Position numbers and translations under genes: made by a program
In this document: positions 48,698-57,307 of the stretch, in pieces
How the letters are laid out: each line of letters opens with the position of its first letter
Position numbering within the stretch: position 1 is the stretch's first letter
Assembly (NCBI GenBank): GCA_002170205.2
Contig: NHFT02000007.1
Span: forward strand, 13,996-77,745
Length of the DNA: 63,750 bases
Direction of reading: 5' to 3'
DNA from: Candidatus Pelagibacter sp. TMED118
GTDB lineage: Bacteria; Pseudomonadota; Alphaproteobacteria; Pelagibacterales; Pelagibacteraceae
Notes under the pieces: model-generated
What the model was told of the DNA's origin: nothing
What the model saw: only the letters and a program-made list of their open reading frames with translations
Database searches by the model: none

Positions 48698-48838
48698 CTA
48701 GTTTATAGAATTATATATCCAGGTATCATCTGAATTTTTCAATTCATTTGCTAGTGGAGCTCCTTGGTACATGCAAATTCTCAACCATTTATCTGATCTT
48801 GGATCAAATTTTTGAGCTCCAAAAATGATAATTTTAGT
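48698..48838 (-). other. Out-of-frame C-terminal continuation of the upstream unknown gene (apparent frameshift)
   Basis: Reading the minus strand in the -1 frame from about 48838 gives 46 codons that look like real protein: IFGAQKFDPRSDKWL, RICMYQGAPLANEL, then NSDDTWIYN and a TAG at 48698. One extra A in the AAAA run at 48832-48835 (or a -1 slip anywhere between about 48811 and 48838) would join it to the upstream 526-codon frame and give a 554-residue protein. That repaired end lies 2 bases before the next gene, as is normal here, whereas the in-frame TGA at 48781 leaves an unusual 85-base gap. Confidence 0.7.
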
Positions 48839-50361
48839 CTAAGCATATCTATTGGTATTAAAGTTTCACTTATAGTATTATCTTGAATTTCAGAGTACTG
48901 AAATTTTTCAGAAATAAAAATTCGTCTAACTACATGTCTTAAATCATCATTATAAAGTAAAAAGTCTGCAACTGTTTTAGATAAGTTTTCAGTAGATATC
49001 TTTTCATATACTTGTTTAATATCTCTTGCGATTGCCAATGGTTGCTCAAGGTTAGCTCCATGCTCGTCAAATCTATTTGCTATTCTTGGCTCTTCTTTAT
49101 TTTTAGATATAAACCAAAAAAAAGTATTTGATTTTTTATGATTAAAATCAATATTTAAAATTAATTTATATTTATTTTCAATAATTTTTTTTAAATCTGA
49201 CAATTTTCTATTCGAAGGGATATTGAAATATTTTTCCTCATCTGAACTCATATTTTTTACCAGAGGCTCAATAATTTTATCATATGGCTCCATCATCATA
49301 GAAATTAAATATTCAGTACACTCCTCATCTAAATGCTTTTCTATCCACAAATAAATTTTATTCCATAAATATTTTTTATCTTTAAAATCTAGATCTAAGA
49401 AATATTTCTTGAATTTTATTAGATCGTTATTTAAAGACTTAATTTTTTTATTTTGATATGTGCTGCTAGTATGCCAATTATCAATATTTTTTTTTGATTT
49501 TTCTAAACATAATTTGAAATGATCAATTTCTTTTTTACTCACCTGTTCTATAAGCCTAATTTCTTTAAGGGCTTTTTCTCGATTATAAATCCATTGATGT
49601 AATAAAGTTGGGTGATTTACAATAAATGGTGCCATACCTAAACCTGTAGAATTACCAATACCTAGGCTTCTAGCAATTTTTTTATCAAGTCTGATAAATT
49701 TATCTGGATCTCTCATTTTTGATATATGATTAATCTGATCAAAAGTAAATTGTCTCACTAAATAAACTAACATCATTTCTAGTCTAAAAGGTCCACAAAT
49801 CTCCTCTCTATCTTTAACTCGAAATCTATCAGCTAAACCAAATTTACCTGATCCATAAACTGCGGTCGTTCTGTATAAATAACCCACTTTACTTGTTAGG
49901 TTTATATCTGGCTGCTTACCTGAACTTAAAGAATTTACAACGTGGTCGAAAATTCTTACAGATTTATTTGCTCTTGATAATGCAAGTTCCTTATTTGACA
50001 TTCTCCCAATTTCTTGCATTGGAACATTTTTTTTTAGTCTCTCAATATCAATTTTGGTCGGCACACCATCGTGAAGAACAAAAGCAGCATCCCATTTCTT
50101 TGCTATGACTCTATCTGATCTTTCATTTGGATTTATATATTGAGAAAAGCAAATTAAAGAATATACCCTTTTTCCTCTTCTAATAGAATATACAGCAACT
50201 CCATAACCATATTTGTCTAAATTAAATACATCCCTTTTAAAGTCCCAATATTTAAATTCCCTGATAAAACTTCTTAAAAAAGATAATTTAGATTGATGAA
50301 AAGAACCAAGTCTAGACAGTTTCATAACGTCTTCAGGATGTCTTAAGTCAATATTGAGCAT
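48781..50361 (-). CDS. Large conserved protein of unknown function (likely 3'-frameshifted)
   Basis: The in-frame ORF is 526 residues. It starts LNIDLRHPEDVMKLSRLGSFHQSKLSFLRSF and includes RGKRVYSLICFSQYI, KWDAAFVL, GKFGLADRFRV, FRLEMMLVYLVRQFTFDQI and NSTGLGMAPFIVNHPTLLHQW, with a long, charged, probably helical region at about 260-380. RIANRFDEHGANLEQPLAIARD is a conserved-looking block later. I do not recognise a domain. The last 16 residues seem to be the wrong frame, with the true tail at 48698-48838. It starts one base from the dipeptidase stop and belongs to the ureohydrolase cluster. Confidence 0.75.
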   Translation of the reverse strand: MLNIDLRHPEDVMKLSRLGSFHQSKLSFLRSFIREFKYWDFKRDVFNLDKYGYGVAVYSIRRGKRVYSLICFSQYINPNERSDRVIAKKWDAAFVLHDGVPTKIDIERLKKNVPMQEIGRMSNKELALSRANKSVRIFDHVVNSLSSGKQPDINLTSKVGYLYRTTAVYGSGKFGLADRFRVKDREEICGPFRLEMMLVYLVRQFTFDQINHISKMRDPDKFIRLDKKIARSLGIGNSTGLGMAPFIVNHPTLLHQWIYNREKALKEIRLIEQVSKKEIDHFKLCLEKSKKNIDNWHTSSTYQNKKIKSLNNDLIKFKKYFLDLDFKDKKYLWNKIYLWIEKHLDEECTEYLISMMMEPYDKIIEPLVKNMSSDEEKYFNIPSNRKLSDLKKIIENKYKLILNIDFNHKKSNTFFWFISKNKEEPRIANRFDEHGANLEQPLAIARDIKQVYEKISTENLSKTVADFLLYNDDLRHVVRRIFISEKFQYSEIQDNTISETLIPIDMLRLKLSFLELKNLIQDQING

Positions 50362-51341
50362 TAATTTTTAATTCCTTTATAAAAGTTGTACCAATTATTT
50401 CCCAAAATATCATTTGTCTCATTTTCATTAAAACCGATTTTTTTAAGACCTATTTCCAAGTTTTTGAAACCACTTGCATTTATAAACCAATCTGGTTGAT
50501 GTGGAAAACTTGAGTTTTCTTTTGTGCCTTCTCCATAATCTTTGGTTTTTGTCCACTTTCCATTACGCATCCATTCAACAACTGTATCGGGATGACCTGT
50601 ACATAAATCAGAACCTATTCCAATATGCTTTACTCCAATAATATCTGCTGTTCTTGCTATCATTTCACAAAAACTTTCTAATGTGCAATTTGATTTATTT
50701 TTTAAGTGATGTGGATATAAAGAGTGCCCGATCATTCCCCCAGACTCTGCTAAAGCCTTTAATACTTTGTTTGATTTATTTCTTTTTGCTTCAAACCAGA
50801 AAGAGGGATTTGCATGTGTAATTGCAATTGGCTTTGATGACAAATTAATTGCGTCCATGGTAGATTTTTCTGCTGAATGGGACATGTCAATTACAATTCC
50901 TAGTCTATTCATTTCTTTAATCACCTCTTTGCCCATTCTTGTGACACCGCTATCAGTATCTTCATAGCAACCTGTGGCTAATAAAGATTGATTATTATAA
51001 GTCAATTGCATAAATAAAATTCCTAAACTATAAATTTCTTCAACCAAATTTATATTATTACCTATAGGAGAACAATTTTGAAAACCAAAAAAAACTGCTG
51101 TTTTATTTTCTTTATGTGCTTTCTCTATATCTTTGAAATTTTTACCTGGAATAATTAAGTCCTTATAAGCATTAAAATACTTATTCCATTTTTTAATATT
51201 GTTTAAAACCTCATCAAAATCCTCATGATAAGCTATAGTCACATGAATTGCATCTAGTCCTGCCTGTCTATTTATTTTAAAAATTTCCTCAGACCAATTG
51301 CAATATTGCAAATTATCAATTCTATAATTAATAGAATTCAT
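50361..51341 (-). CDS. Membrane dipeptidase (renal dipeptidase family M19)
   Basis: A 326-residue M19-type metallopeptidase. LGILFMQLTYNNQSLLATGCYE, GIVIDMSHSAEKSTMDAI (metal/His region), PIAITHANPSFWF, MIGHSLYPHHL and VKHIGIGSDLCTGHPD cover the usual active-site strands. The N-terminal metal motif HxD of classical members is not obvious (the first strand reads DAIHVTIAYHED), so this is a divergent member, perhaps a different amidohydrolase. It follows a tiny membrane ORF by 7 bases and precedes the large unknown gene. Confidence 0.85.
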   Translation of the reverse strand: MNSINYRIDNLQYCNWSEEIFKINRQAGLDAIHVTIAYHEDFDEVLNNIKKWNKYFNAYKDLIIPGKNFKDIEKAHKENKTAVFFGFQNCSPIGNNINLVEEIYSLGILFMQLTYNNQSLLATGCYEDTDSGVTRMGKEVIKEMNRLGIVIDMSHSAEKSTMDAINLSSKPIAITHANPSFWFEAKRNKSNKVLKALAESGGMIGHSLYPHHLKNKSNCTLESFCEMIARTADIIGVKHIGIGSDLCTGHPDTVVEWMRNGKWTKTKDYGEGTKENSSFPHQPDWFINASGFKNLEIGLKKIGFNENETNDILGNNWYNFYKGIKN

Positions 51342-51348
51342 AAATAGT

Positions 51349-51465
51349 TTATTTTACTATAATTATTAATAAAATTATCCAAGCTGCTGCATAGTAAAAT
51401 GGCATTGCTTTTCTCCAAGAAAAAAGAATTTTCTCTGCAGATTTACTTCTACTTTTTTTTTTCAT
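51349..51465 (-). CDS. 38-residue single-span membrane protein
   Basis: A short minus-strand ORF from ATG at 51463-51465 to TAA at 51349. The N-terminus is strongly basic (KKKSRSKSAEK), a middle FSWRKAMPFYY is amphipathic, and AAAWIILLIIIV forms a single membrane helix with an in-to-out charge pattern. It ends 7 bases before the dipeptidase start on the same strand, as expected for a leader gene of that operon. There is no clear Shine-Dalgarno. Function unknown. Confidence 0.5.
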   Translation of the reverse strand: MKKKSRSKSAEKILFSWRKAMPFYYAAAWIILLIIIVK

Positions 51466-51516
51466 ATAAAAATTAATGTATCACATTCTACAAATTTCTA
51501 ATAATAATTTAATCCA

Positions 51517-52260
51517 ATGAAATTTACAAAAATATTAATAATTATTTTATTTTTCTCTACTAATATCTTTGCTGATACAATTTACTACTTATTAAAAATA
51601 CCTAATTTAGAGATAATTAATATAAATACCATTAATCAAATAAAGACTTTTAAAACAAAAAAATATTTTAATGTTGGAATTAGAGATAATAACGTAGAGT
51701 GTTACAGTCCAAGCAATAAATTATTAAAAAATAAATATAATTTAATAAGAGAAAATCTAAATATTTACAGCGATGATTTTTTAAATAAAATTAAATTAAA
51801 ATTTATTGTTTTGTGTAAAGATTTAGAGGTTGCCTCGATACCTGCTCTTGGAGTTCCAAATCACCCCTTAAAGACAATAATAATTAATATAAATACGGAT
51901 AACTATAAATTGTCTAGAGTAATTCATCACGAAATATTTCATATAATTAATGATCAATATAAAGAATTGTTTAATCATGATAAATGGAAAGATTTAAATT
52001 CTCAAGATTTTCAATATCAAAATTGCTCCACATGTACTGATAAACTGGGTATGGAATTATTAAAATCAAAGAAAGGATTTTTGTCAGAGTATTCTCAATC
52101 GACAACAGGAGAGGATATGGCTGAAGTATATTCTTTTTTAATGACAAAAAGTATAGAATTGAGAAAAATAGTTCAAAAAGATAATATTTTGAAAAGAAAA
52201 ATAAAGTTCATAAAATCAAATATATTATTAATAGACAAAAGTTTTAAGTTTATTTCATGA
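51517..52260 (+). CDS. Putative secreted zinc metallopeptidase-like protein
   Basis: A 247-residue protein with a signal peptide (about 1-19, ILIIILFFSTNIFA). It has the zinc-protease motif HEIFH (His138, Glu139, His142) in SRVIHHEIFHIIND, and a later GEDMAEVYSF whose Glu203 could be the third ligand of a gluzincin-type site. A CSTC pair lies between. The rest is Asn/Lys rich and unlike any family I can name. It overlaps the cyclophilin gene by 4 bases (ATGA). Peptidase activity is inferred from the motif only. Confidence 0.75.
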   Translation: MKFTKILIIILFFSTNIFADTIYYLLKIPNLEIININTINQIKTFKTKKYFNVGIRDNNVECYSPSNKLLKNKYNLIRENLNIYSDDFLNKIKLKFIVLCKDLEVASIPALGVPNHPLKTIIININTDNYKLSRVIHHEIFHIINDQYKELFNHDKWKDLNSQDFQYQNCSTCTDKLGMELLKSKKGFLSEYSQSTTGEDMAEVYSFLMTKSIELRKIVQKDNILKRKIKFIKSNILLIDKSFKFIS

Positions 52261-52913
52261 TTAATAAAATTAAACAATCTAAGTCAGAGAAAATCTTATT
52301 AATTTTTTTAATTACTTTATTTATTTTTAGTGCGGGGTCTTATTTAATAATTAAAAATAAATGTTTCTTTGTTAAGAATTATGACCCATATAAATTAAAA
52401 TTTCTGAAACCAGAAAATATCGCCGTACTTAAAGCTCCATGTGGCAACGTAATTATTGAACTTTACCCAAATGTATCCCCAAATTCAGTTAAAAGATTTA
52501 AAATGCTTATTGAGAATAACGAATATGATAATGTTGCTTTTCATAGAGTTATCAAAAATGTACTGGTACAGTCTGGTGATATTGAATACGGTAAAAAAGA
52601 AAATTTAAATTATGCAAGAATTGGATATGGCAAATCTAAATATGGAACTATAAAGTCTGAAACAGATAATAAATTTGAATTTTCAAAAGGAACGGTTGCT
52701 TTAGCTAGAACATATGAAAGAAATACAGAAGATACCCAATTTTTTATCTTGTTAGAAGATGCTCCTCTTTTTGAAGGAGAATATTCTCCAGTTGGAAAAG
52801 TAAAGTATGGTTTAGATGTTTTAAATAAAATTAAATATGATGACAAAACTGAATACATATTGAGACCAGACTTTATAGAAAAATTTAGAATGATAAATAA
52901 TTTAATTAATTAA
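52257..52913 (+). CDS. Cyclophilin-type peptidyl-prolyl isomerase, membrane anchored
   Basis: A 218-residue protein. An N-terminal membrane anchor (about 13-32) is followed by a cyclophilin domain: GNVIIELYPNVSPNSVKRF, NVAFHRVIKNVLVQSGDIEYG (the FHRVI catalytic Arg block), KGTVALARTYERNTEDTQFFILLEDAPLFEGEYSPVGKV. It should fold proteins in the periplasm. Translation is coupled to the upstream HExxH gene, and its end overlaps the convergent FadN-like gene by 12 bases. Confidence 0.9.
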   Translation: MINKIKQSKSEKILLIFLITLFIFSAGSYLIIKNKCFFVKNYDPYKLKFLKPENIAVLKAPCGNVIIELYPNVSPNSVKRFKMLIENNEYDNVAFHRVIKNVLVQSGDIEYGKKENLNYARIGYGKSKYGTIKSETDNKFEFSKGTVALARTYERNTEDTQFFILLEDAPLFEGEYSPVGKVKYGLDVLNKIKYDDKTEYILRPDFIEKFRMINNLIN

Positions 52914-55124
52914 AGGCTTACCTGTATTCAGAGTATAATTTATTCTATCTTGTGTTTTTTTTGTCTCTATTAGTCTCATAAATGAGTCTAATTCTAATTT
53001 ATATAATTCATCCTCGGAAAGAATTCTATCAATTGAGGTATCACCACCACTAAGTACATTAGCTAACTCAGACCCAACTGTCATTCCATGGTCTAATATA
53101 ACTTTGTCATCGTATAATTTTTCAAGTAGTTTTATCATTTTGTCTTTTAAAGGCTTTCCAGGCAATTTGAATTTACATTCAATATCTGGAGTGAAATTTT
53201 TATTTTCATTTATTAATTTTAATGCAGCAGGAAATAAACTATTTCTGTTCATAATTTTTTTATCAGTCGGCATCAAATATTTTAGTGGTTCGGCCTCTAC
53301 AGGTGAAGTTGCTGTTTTACCATAACCTATAATTTCGAAAACTTTTAAGGGAGCAAAATCTGGATCTTTTTTTGACTCTTCAGTTTGAGACCATCTCCAC
53401 AGCATTTCTTTACAGCCCCCACCAGCTGGAACTAATCCTACCATTGTTTCAACAAGTCCGACAACAATATTAGTATGTGAGGCTACGAAATTGCTTTGAA
53501 CAAGAACCTCGAACCCTCCTCCTAAAGTAAGACCAGATGGAGCAGAAACTACTGGAAACTTCGAGTATTTTAAATGTTTGCAGGTATCTTGAAAATATTT
53601 AATAAATTTTTCTACAGATTTATAATCGCCTTTGTTTACAAAGTTCATAGTGTAGGAGAGATTAACGCCAGCTGAAAACTGCATGCTTTCGTTAATTATA
53701 ATTAGTGGTTTGTCAGTTGCATTTTTCAAGCAATCCATAGAGTTATAGTCAAGAGCATTAGCCTTTGTTGTAAATTCAACAATATTATAATCTTTAAATC
53801 TATAAATATTTGCAGATTTATTCTTATCAATTTTTATAGCTGAGGTTTTAATCTTACCCAAAGTCTCAATATCAGTATAAAGTTGTCGTTTTCCATAAAA
53901 ATTTTGGTCATTAGATTTTGACAAATTTTCCAAAAACTTATTATTTTCAATAACACCTAATCTCGCAAAAAATTCTTTAGGACCAATTTCATTTAACATT
54001 TCAAATGGACCCATTGCCCAATTAAAACCTAATCTCATTGCCTCATCTATATCATTAAAATTATTTGTAATTCCTGGAACTAACGATGAAGCATAAGAGA
54101 TTATTTTTGATATAACTGACCAAGCATACTTTCCATATTTATCGTTTCTATTAATTAAACTAACTATGTCAACTGTGTCCATTTTTAAATCTATCTTTTT
54201 GGATGGGGAATATTTTTCAGTATCAAGATTAATCGCTTCTAGTGTTTTATTATTATTATTTTTTTTTACTCTATAAAATCCACCTTTACCTTTTCTTCCA
54301 GTATATCCTTCATTTATTAACTTTGTTATGAGAGGAATTTCTTTTGCTACAATTTGAAAATCATCTGTCTCGGGTAATTCTTTTTTAAAACTTTTTAACA
54401 CATCAACCATTAAATCAATGCCGATCAAGTCATATAAACCAAAGACACCTGTTTTAGGTATACCCATTGGTCTTCCAAAAACCGCATCAGCTTCCTCTAT
54501 TGATAAGTTCATTTTTATTGCTTCTGTCATTGCAACTTGCATGGCATATACTCCTATTCTATTACCAAGAAATCCTGGAGTATCATTACAAACTATTGCC
54601 CCTTTTCCTAATTCCTTCTCACAGAAAATCTTTAGAGAATTGATTTTATCTAAATCATTATTTTCATTTTTAACTATCTCTAGTAATCCCATATATCTTA
54701 CCGGATTAAAAAAATGTGTAATACAAAAATCTTTTTTCTCTATATCTGTTAGTTTTTCCGATAAAACCTTTATAGGTATTGAGGAGGTATTTGAAGATAC
54801 TATTGCTCCATCTTTACGTTTTTTAAATATTTTTGAGTATATATCATGCTTTATATCTATTCTTTCAACGACTGCTTCTACAATCCAATCAGCGTCTCCA
54901 ACTAAGTCAAAATCATCATTAATATTACCTACCTTAATATTATTTATTTTTGATTTATCTATAAGCAAAGGCGGTCTTGATTTATGAATTCTTTCCCTTG
55001 CCTTTTCACTTATTTCTGTTTTAAGATCTAAAAGTGTTACTGGAACTTCTGCATTGCATAAATGTGCAGCTATACCACTTCCCATGGTACCAGATCCAAT
55101 AACAACAACTTTTTTAATTTTCAT
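52902..55124 (-). CDS. 3-hydroxyacyl-CoA dehydrogenase/enoyl-CoA hydratase fusion (FadN-like)
   Basis: A 740-residue beta-oxidation protein. The 3-hydroxyacyl-CoA dehydrogenase NAD site is at the start (VIGSGTMGSGIAAHLCNA, about 7-24), with SSNTSSIPIKVLS, ITHFFNPVRYMGLLEIV and GRPMGIPKTGVFGLYDLIG. An enoyl-CoA hydratase-type domain is C-terminal (about 440-640: SAGVNLSYTMNFV, SGLTLGGGFEVLVQ, ETMVGLVPAGGGCKE). This order is that of FadN, the reverse of FadB. No thiolase is nearby. It starts 2 bases after the potC stop codon. Confidence 0.92.
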   Translation of the reverse strand: MKIKKVVVIGSGTMGSGIAAHLCNAEVPVTLLDLKTEISEKARERIHKSRPPLLIDKSKINNIKVGNINDDFDLVGDADWIVEAVVERIDIKHDIYSKIFKKRKDGAIVSSNTSSIPIKVLSEKLTDIEKKDFCITHFFNPVRYMGLLEIVKNENNDLDKINSLKIFCEKELGKGAIVCNDTPGFLGNRIGVYAMQVAMTEAIKMNLSIEEADAVFGRPMGIPKTGVFGLYDLIGIDLMVDVLKSFKKELPETDDFQIVAKEIPLITKLINEGYTGRKGKGGFYRVKKNNNNKTLEAINLDTEKYSPSKKIDLKMDTVDIVSLINRNDKYGKYAWSVISKIISYASSLVPGITNNFNDIDEAMRLGFNWAMGPFEMLNEIGPKEFFARLGVIENNKFLENLSKSNDQNFYGKRQLYTDIETLGKIKTSAIKIDKNKSANIYRFKDYNIVEFTTKANALDYNSMDCLKNATDKPLIIINESMQFSAGVNLSYTMNFVNKGDYKSVEKFIKYFQDTCKHLKYSKFPVVSAPSGLTLGGGFEVLVQSNFVASHTNIVVGLVETMVGLVPAGGGCKEMLWRWSQTEESKKDPDFAPLKVFEIIGYGKTATSPVEAEPLKYLMPTDKKIMNRNSLFPAALKLINENKNFTPDIECKFKLPGKPLKDKMIKLLEKLYDDKVILDHGMTVGSELANVLSGGDTSIDRILSEDELYKLELDSFMRLIETKKTQDRINYTLNTGKPLIN

Positions 55125-55126
55125 TC

Positions 55127-55984
55127 TTAATTAATATTTATTCCTCTAATTCTTTCTGATCTTCTTCTTAACAATTCAGCTGTAACAAGAATTAAAGTTG
55201 AAAGCACAATTAAACATGTCGCAACAGCGAGAATTGTTGGGCTTAATTGTTCTCTCAAACCAGTCCACATTTGTATTGGTATAGTTGTATTTTCTAGCCC
55301 TGCTAAAAACAATACTACAACTACTTCATCAAAAGACGTTACAAATGCAAATAAACCGCCAGATATCACACCAGGTAATATCAAAGGTAACGTGATTTTC
55401 ATAAAAGTATTAAAAGGATCGCTGCCTAAACTTGATGCAGCTCTCGTTACACTGTGATCAAATCCTGATAGTGTTGCAGTCACTGTTATAACTACAAATG
55501 GAGTCCCTAAAATAATATGTGCCAAAACTATACCAGTATGTGTTGCAGCTAAACCAGCCTTTGCCATAAAGAAAAAGATCGCAACACCAGAAATAATTAA
55601 AGGTACAATCATCGGAGAAATTAATGTGGCCATTATTAAACCTTTATAAGGCATGTGCCTGCTACTTAAACCAAGTGCAGCACTTGTTCCAAGTATAATA
55701 GATCCTAGTGTTGCAAAAATTGCAATTATAAAACTATTTTTTGCTGCAAGACCCCAAGGATTTTTAGTTCCGTAAACCATATCCTCGTACCATCGTAAGG
55801 AAAATGCATCAGGATCTAATCTTTTCATTCCGTCTGAGAAAACTAAAAATTCCTCAGCATTAAATGATAGGGGAAAAATTACGAATAAAGGAGCAATTAA
55901 AAAGATAAATACTGCAGCACAAAATGTTAAATAAATGTAGTGCCAAACTCGATATCTTATTTCTGTATATTTAGGTAAAGCCAT
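55127..55984 (-). CDS. potC: Polyamine-type ABC transporter permease PotC
   Basis: A 285-residue permease with about six helices. The EAA loop (SLGSDPFNTFMKITLPLILPGVISG, about 179-203) contacts the ATPase, and the late FVTSFDEVVVVLFLAG helix and TTIPIQMWTGLREQLSPTILAVAT are highly characteristic of PotC. It follows potB by 2 bases. Family members import putrescine, spermidine or related cations; the cargo here may differ because of the gene neighbourhood. Confidence 0.92.
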   Translation of the reverse strand: MALPKYTEIRYRVWHYIYLTFCAAVFIFLIAPLFVIFPLSFNAEEFLVFSDGMKRLDPDAFSLRWYEDMVYGTKNPWGLAAKNSFIIAIFATLGSIILGTSAALGLSSRHMPYKGLIMATLISPMIVPLIISGVAIFFFMAKAGLAATHTGIVLAHIILGTPFVVITVTATLSGFDHSVTRAASSLGSDPFNTFMKITLPLILPGVISGGLFAFVTSFDEVVVVLFLAGLENTTIPIQMWTGLREQLSPTILAVATCLIVLSTLILVTAELLRRRSERIRGININ

Positions 55985-55986
55985 AA

Positions 55987-57240
55987 TTATCCTAACTTAA
56001 TATTATCTACTCCTACTAATTTGTTATAAACCCAATAAATTGATAGAACACCTACTAGAAGCATTAAGCCCATTGCTGATGCAAAACTCCAGTCAAGTGT
56101 ACTTTTCATGTGAAAAGCTATTTGATTGCTTATTAAAGTTCCTGATGCACCACCAACCAAAGCTGGGGTAATATAATATCCAATTGCGAGTATAAAAACC
56201 AATAAACATCCAGCACCAATTCCTGGGATTGTTAGTGGAAAGTATACTTTCCAAAATGCAACAAAAGGTGTGCCCCCTAATGATTTACCAGCTCTCATAA
56301 GGCTAGGTGAAATGGTTTTCATAACACTATAAAGTGGTAAAACCATAAATGGTAAAAGTATTTGTGTCATAGCAACATAAGTACCTGTTTTGTTATACAT
56401 CATTTCTGGCCTATTATCGTCAGTTACCAATCCGATCCAGACAAAAAAATCGTTAACTACACCTTGTTGCTGTAGTAAAATCATCCAACTTGCTGTTCTT
56501 ACAAGTAACGATGTCCAAAAAGGTAATAATACACATATCATTAAAAGATTGCTGTATTTCATTGGCAAAGTCGCAAGTAAGTGAGCGATTGGATACGCCA
56601 TCACAAAACAAAACAAAGTGACAAAAAAAGCTACTTCCAATGTTCTTAACCACAAAATTCTATGAATTCTTCTATCTTCAGAGACTTGGGTTATATTCCC
56701 GGCTTCGTCTTCAATTAAGTCCATGCCTTTTAAATACTTGGCATATGATATCTCGGGAGCCCTTCTTTTAATTGCTCTCCAATATTCAACATTCGCCCAC
56801 CTTTTATGAACATCCATGATCTGCTCTTTATAATTTCCTTCTTCAAATTTTTTCATTTTTCTTTGTAATTTCTTTAAAATACTTTTAAATCCATTTTTTT
56901 CATAATTGAGTTGAGTAGCTAATTTTCCAAATGTTTTCTGCTCAACTAACAACTTATAATCTTGATAAAAAGATGCGAAGACTTCCTCCTCTGGTAATTC
57001 TTTACCATCCCAATTTTCCATAGCTTTATAGGTTTTTGGAAGCATGTTAGTTACCATTCGGTCATCAACACTTCTAAAAAGCATATCACCGATCGGAAAA
57101 ATATAAGTAATTATTAAAAAAAATAGTAAAGGACACACTAGCAGAAATGCTTTTATTTTGTTTTTCTTTTCTGCTTTTTTTAGACTTTCCTCTAATGGTA
57201 TTCCATCCGTTGTAAGAATTTTTTGTATTTCAGAGCTCAT
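55987..57240 (-). CDS. potB: Polyamine-type ABC transporter permease PotB, with large insert
   Basis: A 417-residue permease, against about 280-310 for classical PotB. A first helix (about 31-50) is followed by an extra ~130-residue hydrophilic, charged insert (about 60-190) before the standard five-helix core (HLLATLPMKYSNLLMICVLLPFWTSLLVRTASWMILLQQQGVVN). The EAA loop is SLGGTPFVAFWKVYFPLTIPGIG. The insert is predicted to face the periplasm. The permease core is clear; the function of the insert is unknown. Confidence 0.9.
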   Translation of the reverse strand: MSSEIQKILTTDGIPLEESLKKAEKKNKIKAFLLVCPLLFFLIITYIFPIGDMLFRSVDDRMVTNMLPKTYKAMENWDGKELPEEEVFASFYQDYKLLVEQKTFGKLATQLNYEKNGFKSILKKLQRKMKKFEEGNYKEQIMDVHKRWANVEYWRAIKRRAPEISYAKYLKGMDLIEDEAGNITQVSEDRRIHRILWLRTLEVAFFVTLFCFVMAYPIAHLLATLPMKYSNLLMICVLLPFWTSLLVRTASWMILLQQQGVVNDFFVWIGLVTDDNRPEMMYNKTGTYVAMTQILLPFMVLPLYSVMKTISPSLMRAGKSLGGTPFVAFWKVYFPLTIPGIGAGCLLVFILAIGYYITPALVGGASGTLISNQIAFHMKSTLDWSFASAMGLMLLVGVLSIYWVYNKLVGVDNIKLG

Positions 57241-57250
57241 AAATTAAAAA

Positions 57251-57270
57251 GGGCGGCTAAATAACCGCCC
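57251..57270 (-). terminator. Terminator hairpin between potD and potB
   Basis: On the minus strand GGGCGG, an 8-base loop and CCGCCC are followed by TTTTTAATTT, a textbook intrinsic terminator 37 bases after the potD stop codon and before potB. Partial read-through is needed for potB and potC, so it probably lowers the permease genes relative to potD. Confidence 0.85.
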
Positions 57271-57307
57271 CAATATAATATATAATTTTAATCTTTAAAA
57301 CTTAAAA

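Noticed and set aside
48821..48838. Classical programmed -1 slippery heptamer at the frameshift
   Set aside because: The sequence offers A4 and T5 runs, but no X XXY YYZ heptamer in the correct frame, so a sequencing or mutational indel is at least as likely.
54418..54987. 189-codon plus-strand ORF
   Set aside because: Antisense to the FadN-like gene and of typical mirror composition (Ser/Ile/Phe rich); no recognisable domain.
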